From Dipodascopsis uninucleata var. uninucleata (lineage: Eukaryota > Ascomycota > Lipomycetes > Lipomycetales > Lipomycetaceae), in the NCBI GenBank assembly GCA_030568195.1, contig JAJLTO010000006.1, forward strand, positions 868,001 to 932,000: 64,000 nucleotides of DNA, in the 5' to 3' direction. Both the position numbers and the translations under genes were made by a program. Below are positions 48,159 to 60,351 of this stretch, piece by piece; position 1 is the stretch's first letter; every line of letters starts with the position of its first letter. The notes beneath the pieces are model-generated. The model was given only the letters and a program-made list of their open reading frames with translations. It was not told the origin of the DNA and did no database searches.

Positions 48159-48689
48159 ATGGCAGTTCCTTCACGACTATCTAACCAAGCGGTAAGTCAT
48201 TTAATAACTAGCCATGATGTATGTTAAGCAGGTACTTGATGGCTGATACTAACAGCAGATCTTGTGATATAGTTTCTGATAGAGCTGGAAAAATTGTTCG
48301 GCAAGCAAAAAGAAGGTGGAACCGTATTTTTACAACAGAAGAGACGTAAGCAGAAGTCTATTAATTATCCAGACTTGTATTTCCAATGAGCTGAATCTAA
48401 TTGAGAAATAGTTATCGAGCCATCATCAACAGCAATCCCCGTGACGGAGGATGAAGTGAAAGAGGATAATGGAAATACTTATTCACTGATATTCAGAGCT
48501 ACAGACGGCGATTCCAACAAAACCACGAAGACCAAGATATCTACGATTGTAGGCCCAAAAGATTTAGAAGCTTTTTGGAAAAAGTACCTTGAAATTGCGA
48601 AGACCGGTGTTTCCGGTTTGAAAAAGAAGGACAAGAAGAAGCAAAAAGGAAAGAAGAAGAAGTCAAATACTAAAGGCAGTTCAAAGTAA
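48159..48689 (+). CDS. SRP14: Signal recognition particle subunit Srp14
   Basis: Three exons, 48159-48191, 48273-48345 and 48412-48689, give 127 residues. Joined, they read FLIELEKLFGKQKEGGTVFL, then an acidic spacer, then YSLIFRATDGD and KTKISTIVGPKDLEAFWKKY. The tail is almost pure Lys (KKKDKKKQKGKKKK). This is the alpha-beta-beta-beta-alpha fold of Srp14 with its basic tail, which binds the Alu domain of SRP RNA and arrests translation elongation. The first exon is only 33 nt. It is divergent from SGD1 with a 252-bp gap. Confidence 0.93.
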
Positions 48690-49384
48690 AGTAATCGAGC
48701 AATACATATTGGATCTGGTTAAACTACAAAATAGCTAGAATAAAAATATGCACTGATGGATTTTATCATATGGTGTATGAGAATCATTACTATTTGTACA
48801 TTAATTGGCATCTAGCTTCTGCATATCTTTATATCAAAAGCACGCCCCTACTATCTATATTATTGTAAAAATATTTGTTCAAATCATGAGGTCCCTTCCT
48901 ATGTCTCTATTATATGACCATTATTTTTTAATATTCTATCTTATTTTTGGTAGATATGCCAGGTAGTTTGCATCTATATACTTATACTGAATATCCGTTA
49001 ACCCTGTATACTCTTTACCGTTTGATTACATACTGCTTATTTCGGCTTAAGTTATGCTGTTACCCGGATTTGGAGGCTGCTTCTGATGGATACTAAGTCC
49101 GGAAGTTAACTTTGAATTGTATGTTACTACTATTTAAAAACACTGCTTAAGGCAATAAATCTCAATCCCACCAAATTCCAACTAATCGACGGGTACAGGT
49201 GTTCTACCTTTATAGATATTAAATCCGGGTTTGCTCTTGGATTCCTAACGTCAGAATATATGACTGGTGTGGGTTTTTATCAGATCGTAGGTTCCGTTTG
49301 CTCTTGCAGTAATTTGCTTTGGACACAGCAAGGATCAAATTCGGATGACAGTCGGTTAATATCTCAGCTTCACAACTAAGTCAG
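48690..49384. other. Intergenic between SRP14 and INP1
   Basis: SRP14 3' region and INP1 promoter. T-rich, with no open frame of note and no RNA gene recognised. Confidence 0.5.
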
Positions 49385-51114
49385 ATGCAGTCGGAGAGTG
49401 GAGGGATAGTATGGCCGTCACCTTCGACGTCGCCTACTCGTCCATCGTTCGACAAGCAACTCATAAAAGGATTTGAAAATAGTAAACATTCAGAAGTATC
49501 AGTCATACTTGTACAATGTCCGCGTGCTAGAATCGTCACATTGAAAGCGGAAGACAAGAATAATATTCAGTCGTTTTTTGAGCCTCCTAGTAGAATTACA
49601 TCATCTTCTGAACGTACTATTGCTCACGGTACGCTAATTTTTTTGTGACTAACCGTAGCCTTTAAGTGTTAATAGATTTTGCTCTGTTTTGATCTATCCC
49701 GGAAAGTTGAAAGTTGGAAGAAAGGGTGGTGGTACTTGCTAACACTTTATTTTTAGGTCCTTTCAAACTGTATCGCATCAGAGCTCACAATAGTGTGTTC
49801 TTGCAATGCAGTAATGTAGTTCATCCAGTTCTCAAGAGGTAAATAAAACTGAGAGTACTTGATTCTGGTTAGAATTCTTAAGATTTCTGCAGTTTCATAA
49901 CTAACAAATTATTTGTAGGCTTCGTTGCTGGAAAGTTGCACCAAACTGCTTTTTGTTGCCGCTACCTACTAGTGGCGTTTATTGGAGAATTGAAATAGAT
50001 TCGTAAGTACAGCATATTTTATGATTAGATGAATAACGTAGTGGGATGTCTGATACAGAATATATAAAGCTGATTCATCATTAGTAACGACGATGAGCTA
50101 TTTGCCCAGCTTGAAGAGAAGTTTGCGCAGTCATGTAGTTTGTTACAATATGACTCGCAGGAACGGGGAGAATGGATTTTGGATCCGAGGAATTTTTCTC
50201 CGCTAAGTTCTCCTGAACCAGATGACTTTGCAGTTTCGCTTAGTCCAAATCGCCATCATGGTTTTCCACAGCGTACTACTTCACCTTCCCGTGACGACAT
50301 GCAGCCACATCGGGCAAATATTACTTCCAAAAATCGAATAGAGGAGGCTGATAAATTTGTTACAGAGCGATTTGCAAGTCATTTAAGACGTCGCAACGCA
50401 TCAATTATTTCGGAATCGGACTCAGCATACTCGAGCGCATCTGAGCATGAGGCTCATTGGGCCTCATCTGATGGATCGGCGGCCTCTTCACCAGCTCATA
50501 AGATATGTAGCAATAAGATATCTTCGATTTCTTTGGAAGCAGAGACTAATGAACAGATGGCCAGTGATACTGATTGTCTGAGAGTAATGGAAGATCGACC
50601 TGTTGTTCAGTTTGCAATGCGGAAGTCAGATGAGATATCAGGACCAGGAAGGTCTGAAGTATCACTATACAGTCCGTTATATCTGGTAGCTTCCGAGTTG
50701 GAATGGAATGATATCGAATATAACTCGCATGATTTGGCGCATCAGAGCTCAAACTTAGAGAGATCTTTTCGATACCATTATAACGAGATCATGCAGGCTG
50801 CAGTAAGTGATCAAAAGACCGAGGATGAGAACGCCAAAAATATCGCAATTATGAATACACCTAATCGTCGCAGTGTCACATATAGGATTTGGCGATTTAT
50901 CTACAATTTATTCGTGAGACGCCGTACGAATGATGAGAATACGTTACGAGAAACTGCTGAAGATCCTAACCTTACGTTTGAAGTTTCACATGATGATTCA
51001 TCTCTAAGCCAGACCTCAGAGCCAGTAGTGCAAACTGCTGATACGATGGCATTACCTGAAGAATTGCCTTCATCACCTATATTGAATGAGCGAGAATCCG
51101 AGCAGATGGCTTGA
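49385..51114 (+). CDS. INP1: Inheritance of peroxisomes protein 1
   Basis: Four exons, 49385-49628, 49757-49838, 49919-50002 and 50085-51114, give about 479 residues. The N-terminal third has the family block: GPFKLYRIRAHNSVFLQC, then VVHPVLKRLRCWKVAPNCF and LPLPTSGVYWRIEIDSNDDE, an apparent PH-like fold. The rest is disordered, Ser- and acidic-rich, with one basic/aromatic helix (RSVTYRIWRFIYNLFVRR) near residue 375 that could bind membrane. Inp1 tethers peroxisomes at the mother-cell cortex through PI(4,5)P2 and binds Pex3, also encoded in this window. The block is recognised from family memory and not from a search. The three short introns all fall within the conserved domain. Confidence 0.82.
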
Positions 51115-51742
51115 AATTGCCGTCTATTTGGTTCACGATAATATATTCGAAGAAGCTTAAAATGCTCTCTCTTTATCTTCACAGCAATAAATGTCGGTCG
51201 AACATATATGTACATACGATATTGCAATCACTTTTCTCGTTTTTTGGTGTTATATCAGAAACGCGTTCTGTCTATCTTTACTTTATTTCCTTTGGTATAC
51301 CGTTTTTTGCTGATTCATTTTGTATATGTGTACTAATTGCTGGTGGAATTCTAGTTAACCAAGATAATTATCTTAATTAATAACTGTTCTGTAATAATAG
51401 TGAGAGCTGTAATTTGGTGCCCGGAATCGTCCAATTTTTATGGAAGTATTGGCTAGTTTGGGTCTGATTGATTAATTTGGTTTATTGTGCAAGTAATACT
51501 CTATCTTCTCTCGTTTTATAATACTCTATCTTAATCAAATGTCTATATATAGGGTAATTACATAAGATGTATTTTTTGATTACAATATGTATGATAGAAA
51601 GTAAATAATATATGCGTTGATGCTTAAAGTTTTTTTACTTCATAATAACTTTAGTTGTTAATCTCATCTCCATGTTTATTCAAATTACATATCATAATCA
51701 TAGTGGATGACGACTTACATATCTATCTGCAACTTCATCTTA
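51115..51742. other. Intergenic between INP1 and the SelO gene
   Basis: T-rich 3' and promoter sequence. No gene seen. Confidence 0.5.
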
Positions 51743-53843
51743 ATGCAACAAAAACAGCTTTTTAAACTGCGCAGTGTGAATTTTACTTTTACATTCCTTC
51801 CTAATATCTTGCTCATCGGAGGCTATAGAAATATGGCAACATTAAATTCTATACCAAAATCTCATGTCTTCACCTCCAAGCTTCCTGCAGATCCTGAGAT
51901 TCCTACGCCAGAAGCGCTACGAACGTGTGATCGCGGTTTACTAAAGCCACGAATGGTGCGCAATGCAGTATTCACATATGTTAAACCGGATACACATGAT
52001 ATGGATAAGGTACATCTCCTCGCAGTCAGTCGGAGAGCAATGGATGACCTTGGTTTACAATGGAGCGAAAGCACAACAGATGAGTTCAAGGAATTTGTTG
52101 TCGGTAACAAGATATTTTCTGAGCACTGTCCTTGGGCTCAACTTTATGGAGGATGGCAGTTGTAAGTACTTGGAATTCTTCATATATTCAAATAGCGTTA
52201 CCATTCTTATACTAAGACTGATACTTATGTATTTTGCATAGTGGAGAGTGGGCTGGCCAACTGGGAGACGGCCGAGCGATTAGCTTATTCGAGGCAACAA
52301 ACTCAGCAACGCAGAAAAGATATGAAATTCAACTGAAGGTATTAACAGTAAATACGTGTCTATTAGTTTAGTTGTATTTCTAATAGAGAATTCTATTCAA
52401 TATAGGGTGCAGGATTAACTCCATACTCAAGATTTGCGTACGAGCCACTTATAAAAGTATTATAGTGATCTACAAGCTTTTTTTACTAATATTTTTCTTT
52501 AGCGATGGTCGTGCAGTCCTGCGTTCTAGCATTAGAGAGTTTCTTATATCTGAAGGTCAGTGATGCTGTATGGGAATTCAAATATTGTATATTAACGTGT
52601 CAATTTAGCATTGAATGCGTTGTCGATTCCCACTACTAGGGCACTTGCTTTGTCATATTTTGAAAACGAGAAGGTTCTTCGGGAACGAATTGAGCCAAGA
52701 GCGATAGTTGCTAGAATGGCAGAGAGCTGGATAAGGATAGGAACATTCGATATCCATTACTCTCGTGGCGATAGAAAGATGCTGAAGATTTTAGCAGATT
52801 ATTGTATCAATGAAGTGTTTGGCGGTATCGAAAAGATAACCGAGCCTGAAGACAGCGGATTAAATATATACCATATATTTTATAAAGAAGTTATACGAAG
52901 GACAGCACGAGTGACCGCACAATGGCAGGCTTATGGGTTTATGAATGGTGTACTTAACACAGATAATGTATCAGTTTACGGACTTTCTCTTGACTTTGGT
53001 CCTTTCTCGTTTATGGATACATATAAACCATCTTTCACTCCAAATCATGACGATTATTCCCGCAGATATAGCTATCGCAATCAACCTACCATAATGTGGT
53101 GGAATCTAGTAAGATTTGGTGAAGATCTTGCACCTTTATTTGCTGTGTCTCAGGAGACTTTAGAAAGTGAGAAATACTTAGCCGATGGACTGGAAGAGTC
53201 AGAATTCGAGGCTTATAAGCAGAAGGCAGAAAACGTTATTTCGGATTGTGGTGAATATTACAAGTCAGTTCTTAAATCAAAATATTTGGAGGTCTTTTCG
53301 CGCAGATTTGGTTTTACTACAGTAATAGAATCTGATGTAAATGGCGTTATAGATTCAGCTTTAGACTTAATGACAGAACTGGAGCTGGATTTCCACAGAT
53401 TTTTCCGATCTTTGGCTAATATAGACGTCTTTGACAACAAGCTGAGCGCCTCCGAAATTGAACATGAATTTTTGTCCTATGAGAGGTCTAGACTGGCCCC
53501 GAAAAACGAGCAAGCAGCAAAAGAGATTCTTTCTTGGATCCAAGGTCCCTATAAAACAAGACTTGCAGACGATGGTCGGACAGATTTTAATGAAAGGAAG
53601 CAAGCAATGAATCGAGTGAATCCTAACTTCATCCTACGTAACTGGATATTGGATGAAGTTATAACACGGGTACAGCGACAAAATGACACCAAAATTCTTA
53701 ATCAAGTATTAGAAATGGTTCTTGATCCATTCAGAGAAGAATGGTGTACAGACAAGGATAGCAAAGAGTACGAGGATGAGAAGAGATTTTTGGATTATGC
53801 TGCTATAACGGAACGAAGCCTTACATGCAGCTGTAGCTCTTGA
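51743..53843 (+). CDS. FMP40: Mitochondrial protein adenylyltransferase SelO (Fmp40)
   Basis: Five exons, about 51743-52161, 52242-52338, 52406-52437 (32 nt), 52503-52555 and 52609-53843, give about 611 residues. Family motifs are HCPWAQLYGGWQFGEWAGQL, LGDGRAISLFE, LKGAGLTPYSRFADGRAVLR (ATP-binding Lys and active-site Arg) and SSIREFLISEAL. DNVSVYGLSLDFGPFSFMD holds the metal-binding Asn and Asp. SelO is a pseudokinase that transfers AMP to Ser, Thr or Tyr of redox proteins. The protein ends in SLTCSCSS, with Cys where vertebrate SELENOO has selenocysteine. Three in-frame ATGs (51707, 51743, 51833) are possible. The one at 51743 gives a basic, hydrophobic presequence. The last could give a form without a presequence. 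Confidence 0.93.
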
Positions 53844-54107
53844 GATAATATTGAACAAATTATGAAGTGTATATGTGATATAATATGAGATCAAGTCATC
53901 GTATATGTACTACTTATGCCAAAATCTTTAGATCCTATAAATTTGTAAAAATATAGCACACCTTACACTTAATATTATTTTATCTCTGATTCTCCCAAAG
54001 GACGTAAAACTTAAAAAAGTCATATTCAAGTTTGCCCATCATATATTCTGCATAGGTCAATACTATATCTCCACCATAGATAGTAAATTCTGATTAGCTA
54101 TAAATAT

Positions 54108-54835
54108 ATGTCGAGGCACAAGACCAATTTGACGTTTCGTATGTGATTTAATAAAGAAATGGAAGGTTTAAAGACATTGCTCGTATGACTGCTAACTGCT
54201 ATTCTCTTGTTTAGAGCGGCCAACGCCCTCGTTTTTACAACGCATGCGAGCCGGTCTCCCAGACCAACCATCACTCTCTTCAAAATACGAGAGCGAAAAT
54301 GGCAGTTCACGAAATCCAAGTGACAGTGAAGGGGAGAATGATGTACCAGAGTACATCTTCGGAGATATAACGGTAACAAAAGAGGAGTTTGATGAAATGA
54401 AGAAAGGCAAAACTATTGAGGATATCAAGTGAGTAAATAAAATTCAGTACAATGGAAGTGGTGTTAAAGTTTGATCTTCTCAGCTTTGCTAATGATATAC
54501 TACTGTTATTTTCTTATTAATCGCATAGAAAAAGTCGGTTAGCGAAAGAAGAAAAAGAACTAGAAAAGCAAATGGCAGGCAAAGGCAAGAAGAGCATAAA
54601 TCAGAAATCAGGAAACGCAACAGAAATCGGCAGTCGCCTTTCAAATAAACGAAAGGTTTTGCCATCCAGAAGAGCAGCTGATCCACAAGATGAGTTTCCA
54701 ACAACAGCAAATAGCGAGCCAAAAACTCTGCTCGAAAACGATTCTCAAAAGCGATCACGAGTTACTACACAATATACTCCAAATAAGAAGAAGAAGAGAC
54801 ACCCCAAAGTACATCTTTCGTTTGACAACGAATAA
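54108..54835 (+). CDS. DUF4604 protein (KIAA1143 family)
   Basis: Three exons, 54108-54138 (31 nt), 54215-54428 and 54529-54835, give about 183 residues. Joined, the N-terminus reads HKTNLTFQRPTPSFLQRMRA, matching the family signature of a Phe-Leu-x-Arg-Leu/Met-Arg helix after an N-terminal KN-L-Y/F motif. The middle carries the second family block, PEYIFGDITVTKEEFDEM. The C-terminal 110 residues are Lys-rich and disordered (GKGKKSINQK, NKKKKRHPK). The function of DUF4604/KIAA1143 is not established to my knowledge. The basic tail suggests a nuclear protein. The tiny first exon is supported by the conserved junction. Confidence 0.8.
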
Positions 54836-57064
54836 GATTAAGGAAGCCTTGAATATCTAGCAAGATAGATGACTAATTAATAGGCACCTAGAAATAGAGA
54901 CAATTGATAAGAAGATCTCAAACATATCGAATGTTCAGCTTTTAAATACCAACTATTTTGAGAGAAGCTGAGTATACAGTTAAATTTGGTACTACAAAGC
55001 GAAATAAAGTTAATACCTACAATGGTTCTCCTAAAGTCTTAAAATGCCAAATCAATGAACAAGTAAGAGTTCGTTAACAGTGATAAATATTGCAAATACA
55101 CAATCAACTCCTGAACCTGTACCCGGAATGGAGAGAGATTTATACCTCATGCCAAAGATACCTTAAGCAATCTCCCAGTACGTACAGAGATTAATGAATC
55201 TTTCATAGAACCACAAACCGGTAATATAATCAGTATTTGTCTCTAGAGATTCTCATATGCGCAGTGAAGTTAAACGAGATCTGAATATTTGAAAACAAAT
55301 TTAAAAGATTGAGTGCCTAATTAGAAGGCATTATTTGATTAATGAGCATTTCTTTGTAGTATAATTTCTCCTGTTCATGGTTTTCTCACATATTAATTAA
55401 GCGACTACTTCAATTGCTGTCAACGTAATGAATATGAAACTGAACACATCTTGAATTAAGAGGTAGGAATCCTACAATACATACTCGTGACGTTAAAACC
55501 TGAACAATTGAGGAACACAATCAAGTTCTCGTTTGCTTATTTATAGATGTCCGTCAGCGTAAAAGACATAACAATAATGTCGCTTGCAGAATCAAAAACT
55601 TGAAAGTTTTAAGATTGAAAGTATGTTAAATACTGTATGTTGAAGCAGTGGGTGATAACGATACTGACCACATGAGGTACCAAATATGGTAAATTGAAAA
55701 CACATAGCGTAAATAAGCTGAGGTTCACTCGAAGCTATAACTATTCTGTTTATGATAGACATAAGAAGAGGGCATGGTCTGGTAACCAGATACAGCTCAG
55801 TAAGTCTGAGATGCTAAAAAAAGCTGCGCCGCTTCACCGTCTCTCAATAACCTCTCCATCAATTGACTTAGCCTTGGGAGGGGAAGACCCCAGATATTAC
55901 TTGCTTGAGCAGGAATATTTAACGCAGACAAAGTAGGGTACAAACAAAGGGTAAATCAAGGGCGAATTCCGACAGACCACCGCTAGCCTAGTTTATATCG
56001 GAGGCTTGCCAGTAGCCGCATAAATCTCTATTATGGAGGATCTAGATCTATTCGTGATGGACAGACATGTTGATCAAAATCTTCTGTCTTTAACAGGTGC
56101 ATGTCTTCAGCAGAGTGCCTAAATCAATATTCTACATTTACGTATGCACACAGGTGTCACCATAGACAGTAATGAGATTTGCATATCAAACTGACTGATC
56201 GCGTGCCACTAGCAAAGAAGGACTGTATTGTAATGCTAGTCCCGGAATAGAGATTGCTAGGACTAGCAGCTAATGCATCCTACGTTGTTTTACATTGGCA
56301 CAAGAACCAGAGCCACCATATAAGAACAATTACACAATGCACAATATTCAAAAGAAACCTGTATAGGTTTCGCTGTATTCTAATATACATGGACAATAAA
56401 ACAAATCCAAACCGAAAGCTAGAGCAAAAAGCAAAAAAATTATGCGCCTGCAGAAATAACAAAACCGAGAATCACGCCAAAAAAAGAAAAAACCACTAGA
56501 CACATATTGCTCTCTTCTTCGCTTCACCATAGGGTCAATAGACGCAGATCTCCGTTTAGAGCATTAAATGGCTCGGAGACATCCAAGCGAAGACGAATCT
56601 ACAGAAATTCTATGCGTAATGCTGGTTAACATCTTCGTCACTATGATGATTAATTGAATAACAAAGGAAACACGGTATATTATGCTTTGCTCGCAGTCAT
56701 TCCTACCTGAATATCTCTTTGGCATCTATTATACAATCGTGTCATTCTAAAACATAAGCTAAAAACAGCCAATCGTGCCTAGCAGAAACCAGCCTTTCCT
56801 TGGCCGGTTGACGCCTAGCGCTAATAGCATTCTCTGGATCTTCATCGTTATCTGTAGTAGACATTTTCACCTGAAAATAGAAGAGATATCTCCGTCTTGA
56901 ACTGTTCATCTGGTGAAGAAATAGCATTTTTCATATTTTGAAATCTTATATTTTTGACCCATGGTCTTCTTTTCTGAGATCTCAGACTATGTTACAACTT
57001 ATTTTCAATGTTTCGTGAAATCTGCAGCCGCCACTACACCTTTAAATAATCAAACACAAAAAAA

Positions 57065-57095
<31 letters not shown>

Positions 57096-58379
57096 AATAA
57101 AAAAATAACATTAGAAGTAGCAAGGTAAAGCACATATACGACTAAACAATCAAATACATAAACTACAAATGCAGATCTCGTAGAAGTCAAACTATCAAAA
57201 AGTCTACTATGCATGTATGTACGAAGATTCGTGACCGATGGCGTTCCGCCATTTCTACTAGTTTCTCCATCCATATTTCTTCTCCAACTTGTTGAGACGC
57301 GACAAACCTCGTCCATAGCGCAACAGTAACCTCTTTCTAGTTTTCAGTTTGATATAGTTATTTCAATATGTGCTTACATGTATAAATATACTAGCATGTA
57401 TATATAAGACTATATATGTATATTTTAATTATTGTTGTTATTTTCATCATTATTTCATTCTGATTTTGAAGACTTATTATAGATATATTGCTATCTTATA
57501 AATCTGACTGCACAACCGCTTTGTTACTCTCCTGTATTTTTATGCATATTTACAACAGCAATATACCATATATAGAGTCAATATACCAGTACTTTGTAGG
57601 ACTGTTGCAAGCAGGACATCTACGTTGATTTGTATCGCCTATTTATAAACAAGCGAGGTTGTTTCGAGATTACAAACAGAAAACAAATAACTCAACACTT
57701 CTCAACTCATTTTGTCAGTTGTTGTCACAGGTGGGAAAGAAAAAAGAGCAAATCAAAACCACAAAGTTAAGTTCGATCTGAAATTTCAACTACTTTGATT
57801 CTTAGGGATATATATAACAATCACAACAATAGTTCAGACTGGCAGAATCGGATATAGTATTATTTCTCTGAATAGTATACAAGCAACAACTACTGCACGA
57901 TCTCCCTCATTAATTTTTCTTTTGCTGCTATCGATTCATTGTCTAGATTCGCTGCATTTTTTAGGCATACCAACAGCAATACTATAGGAGATTAAAAGGA
58001 GAATTCATATAGATCTAGGAATAAAAGGGAACATTACTGAATATATATCATACCACCGCTTTGTGGAGATCCTGGGCATTGGGGAGTAGATCTAAAGAGG
58101 ATCGCGCGCTCCGTTAGCAAACTGGAACTTTTGAGAGGGGAAGAATCAACATAGTAACACAAGGCTTTTTTTCTCTGCACATATCAGTCACAGCGGCTTA
58201 AACATAAATAGAATATCGCAGCCAGGAAGGTATCTTAAGCGAACATTTATAGTGCAATTTACTCGCGATAGTACGAAAAAAAGCATCCACTTAGTTTGAA
58301 TCTACCGATATATAATATACTGCCTTTTCTTACGACAGAAAATAGAAGTCCTAAAGCTTGCAAATATTCATCATCAATA
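54836..58379. other. Gene-poor stretch of about 3.5 kb
   Basis: The longest gap in the window. An open frame near 55685-55936 lacks an ATG. Its end (SPSIDLALGGEDPRYYLLEQ) has better composition than its surroundings and might be an exon of an unrecognised gene. An AAAT microsatellite lies at 57061-57095. Other frames (56254-56530, 56742-56927, 57050-57316) look like chance. No RNA gene recognised. Confidence 0.5.
57061..57095 (+). repeat. AAAT tetranucleotide microsatellite
   Basis: About eight perfect AAAT units followed by an A-rich tail. Confidence 0.9.
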
Positions 58380-58736
58380 ATGTATCTTCCATTGCCAACT
58401 CCTAGCATTTTTTTTCGGTCACAAAGCCAAGATGTCTTATCTGAGTCTGAGCGATCTGGAGGTTCAACCAAGAGCCAAAGACAACCAAGATCGATGTCAT
58501 CAACGCCTCGAGTCAATACGAACAGCACTGGTGATGCACGAAGCTTACATTTCGTACGACAGCACTGGTCTAAAGACAGATATAATGAAGAGAAATGTTA
58601 TCTGGTGGCTTCATATAAAAGAGATGGGTCCTGCCTGAATCTAATGCCTGGTCAGGATGATGGTGTATACATTTCGTTTCCAGCGCTGGAGTCATTCGAT
58701 AGTAGTGAGAATATTAGTGGCACAGTAGCTCGATGA
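58380..58736 (+). CDS. Hypothetical protein, possible small gene or last exon
   Basis: A frame of 118 codons from ATG 58380 to TGA 58736. It is open further upstream to 58259 or before. The composition is coding-like, with a Ser/Gln/Arg-rich first half (SQSQDVLSESERSGGSTKS) and a more ordered end (HFVRQHWSKDRYNEEKCYL, DDGVYISFPALESFDSS). I recognise no domain. It could be a lone exon of a gene whose other exons I could not place, or a lineage-specific gene. It stands alone between two gene-poor stretches. Confidence 0.35.
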   Translation: MYLPLPTPSIFFRSQSQDVLSESERSGGSTKSQRQPRSMSSTPRVNTNSTGDARSLHFVRQHWSKDRYNEEKCYLVASYKRDGSCLNLMPGQDDGVYISFPALESFDSSENISGTVAR

Positions 58737-60351
58737 AAGACTCTATTCTTGAATTTGCATGGGAGTATTTACATTTCAGTTATGATTGTATCCTTGATAT
58801 AAAAAGACAATTTTCATTGACCTTATTCGAATTCACTATTAACAGTTGCTAATGGCTTCCGCTCATTTTACCTTAATATGGCGAATACATTCATTCAATA
58901 TCTCGTTACTTACCATTTCATATGATTTGGCACATTTAGAAGGCTGCTTTGGAACGTGTTGAATGTGTTGCATATGCTGTCTCAATTTGTATGATTTCCA
59001 GAAATTGATTTGTTCTGAGTCTCGTTAGATATTTCTAAAAAGGATATGTTATCTGCATGGACGAACAATACGAAATGTTAAAATAAGGAGTCTTCTAATT
59101 CATTCTTTTGATTTAATTTGTTGGACATTGTACATGTTGGCTATTTTACCTTTTTTCTTATATGTTATATTTATATATGTATATGTATTTATTGTACATT
59201 TTCACTCTCTTCTTTCATGATGGCTTGGTTAGTTTACTCAGGAGTTATTTATGGCGTTCTTTTTTTTGTAACTCAAGCTATAGCAGCTATTTATAAATTT
59301 TTTATTGCTTCCTCTGCTCTTGAATCTCATTTGCTAATCGCTTTAATAGATATTTCATGCTGAGTTATTGATTTCTCGCATAATCACATGTCTCTCTATT
59401 GTGAGTGTTCTAATATTTACGGTTGCTACTTATTTGAGCCTGTGCGATCTTATGTTTTATGTATTACTGCTTGGTCTGTCTGGATGAAAAGAGCTGTTTT
59501 TTATCAGTTCTATCTATTTACTAGATGTCGCTGCCTTCTTTTAACGAGATACCAATCACGCCGTATTTCCCGTCATTTAGAAGAAAGCGATAAAATTCAC
59601 ACTTTCAGGAGTTTATTATATTATAATGAGTAATATAGTACAGGCTATAAATGGTTCGATCCTCAACTTGTGATCTGAATTTCTGGGTTAAAAATAGGAG
59701 AACCAACAGAATTTTTTATAAAATATCGAGCGAATCTTTGAATGCAACTATTCATCATATCACTAGTTGGCAAGTCCATCTATGTCATATGTGCACAGGA
59801 TTGTTATCTCTAACGTTCCAGAGGAATATGACAAGAAAAATATCAACCACAGACATGCTACTCATAGAAAGTTTTTCTCTCCATATGAAGACTTAATTCC
59901 AACTTTAGAAGTATGGGTATAGTGGGCAAGCGGTAAGAGAGGAGCAAATAATTGATCACAATAATATATGGCCATTAGCTTATGAGATGTGATCTGATTA
60001 TATTAAACTGCTACAACTATGAGTAGCTAACTGATATTTTTTTCGATTCACCTACAACAAGTCCATAGACCTATATCTCAGAAGATGATGATAGTAAGAA
60101 TATATCAGTCGATCTTTTGACAATGCTTTATTACTGTATATTACAAGATGCCAAAAACGGCGAGAAAAACAAAATGGACTATTTAATGAAAAATATATGA
60201 TGAGACTTCTGTTCCTTTGCTTGAAGTAATCTCTTCGTTTGATAGGCAAAAGTTATATGTATGGATATATATAGATTTCTCTAAGAATATAAGCATTCCT
60301 TATATATGTTTCCTCCTTTCGGAATTCCATTGTAATGCTAGCTTTTCCATA
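58737..60351. other. Gene-poor stretch of about 1.6 kb
   Basis: T-rich. A 47-codon hydrophobic frame starting at the ATG near 59219 and several 80-codon frames at 59388-59896 have no recognisable features, and their codon content follows base composition. No gene called. Confidence 0.45.
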
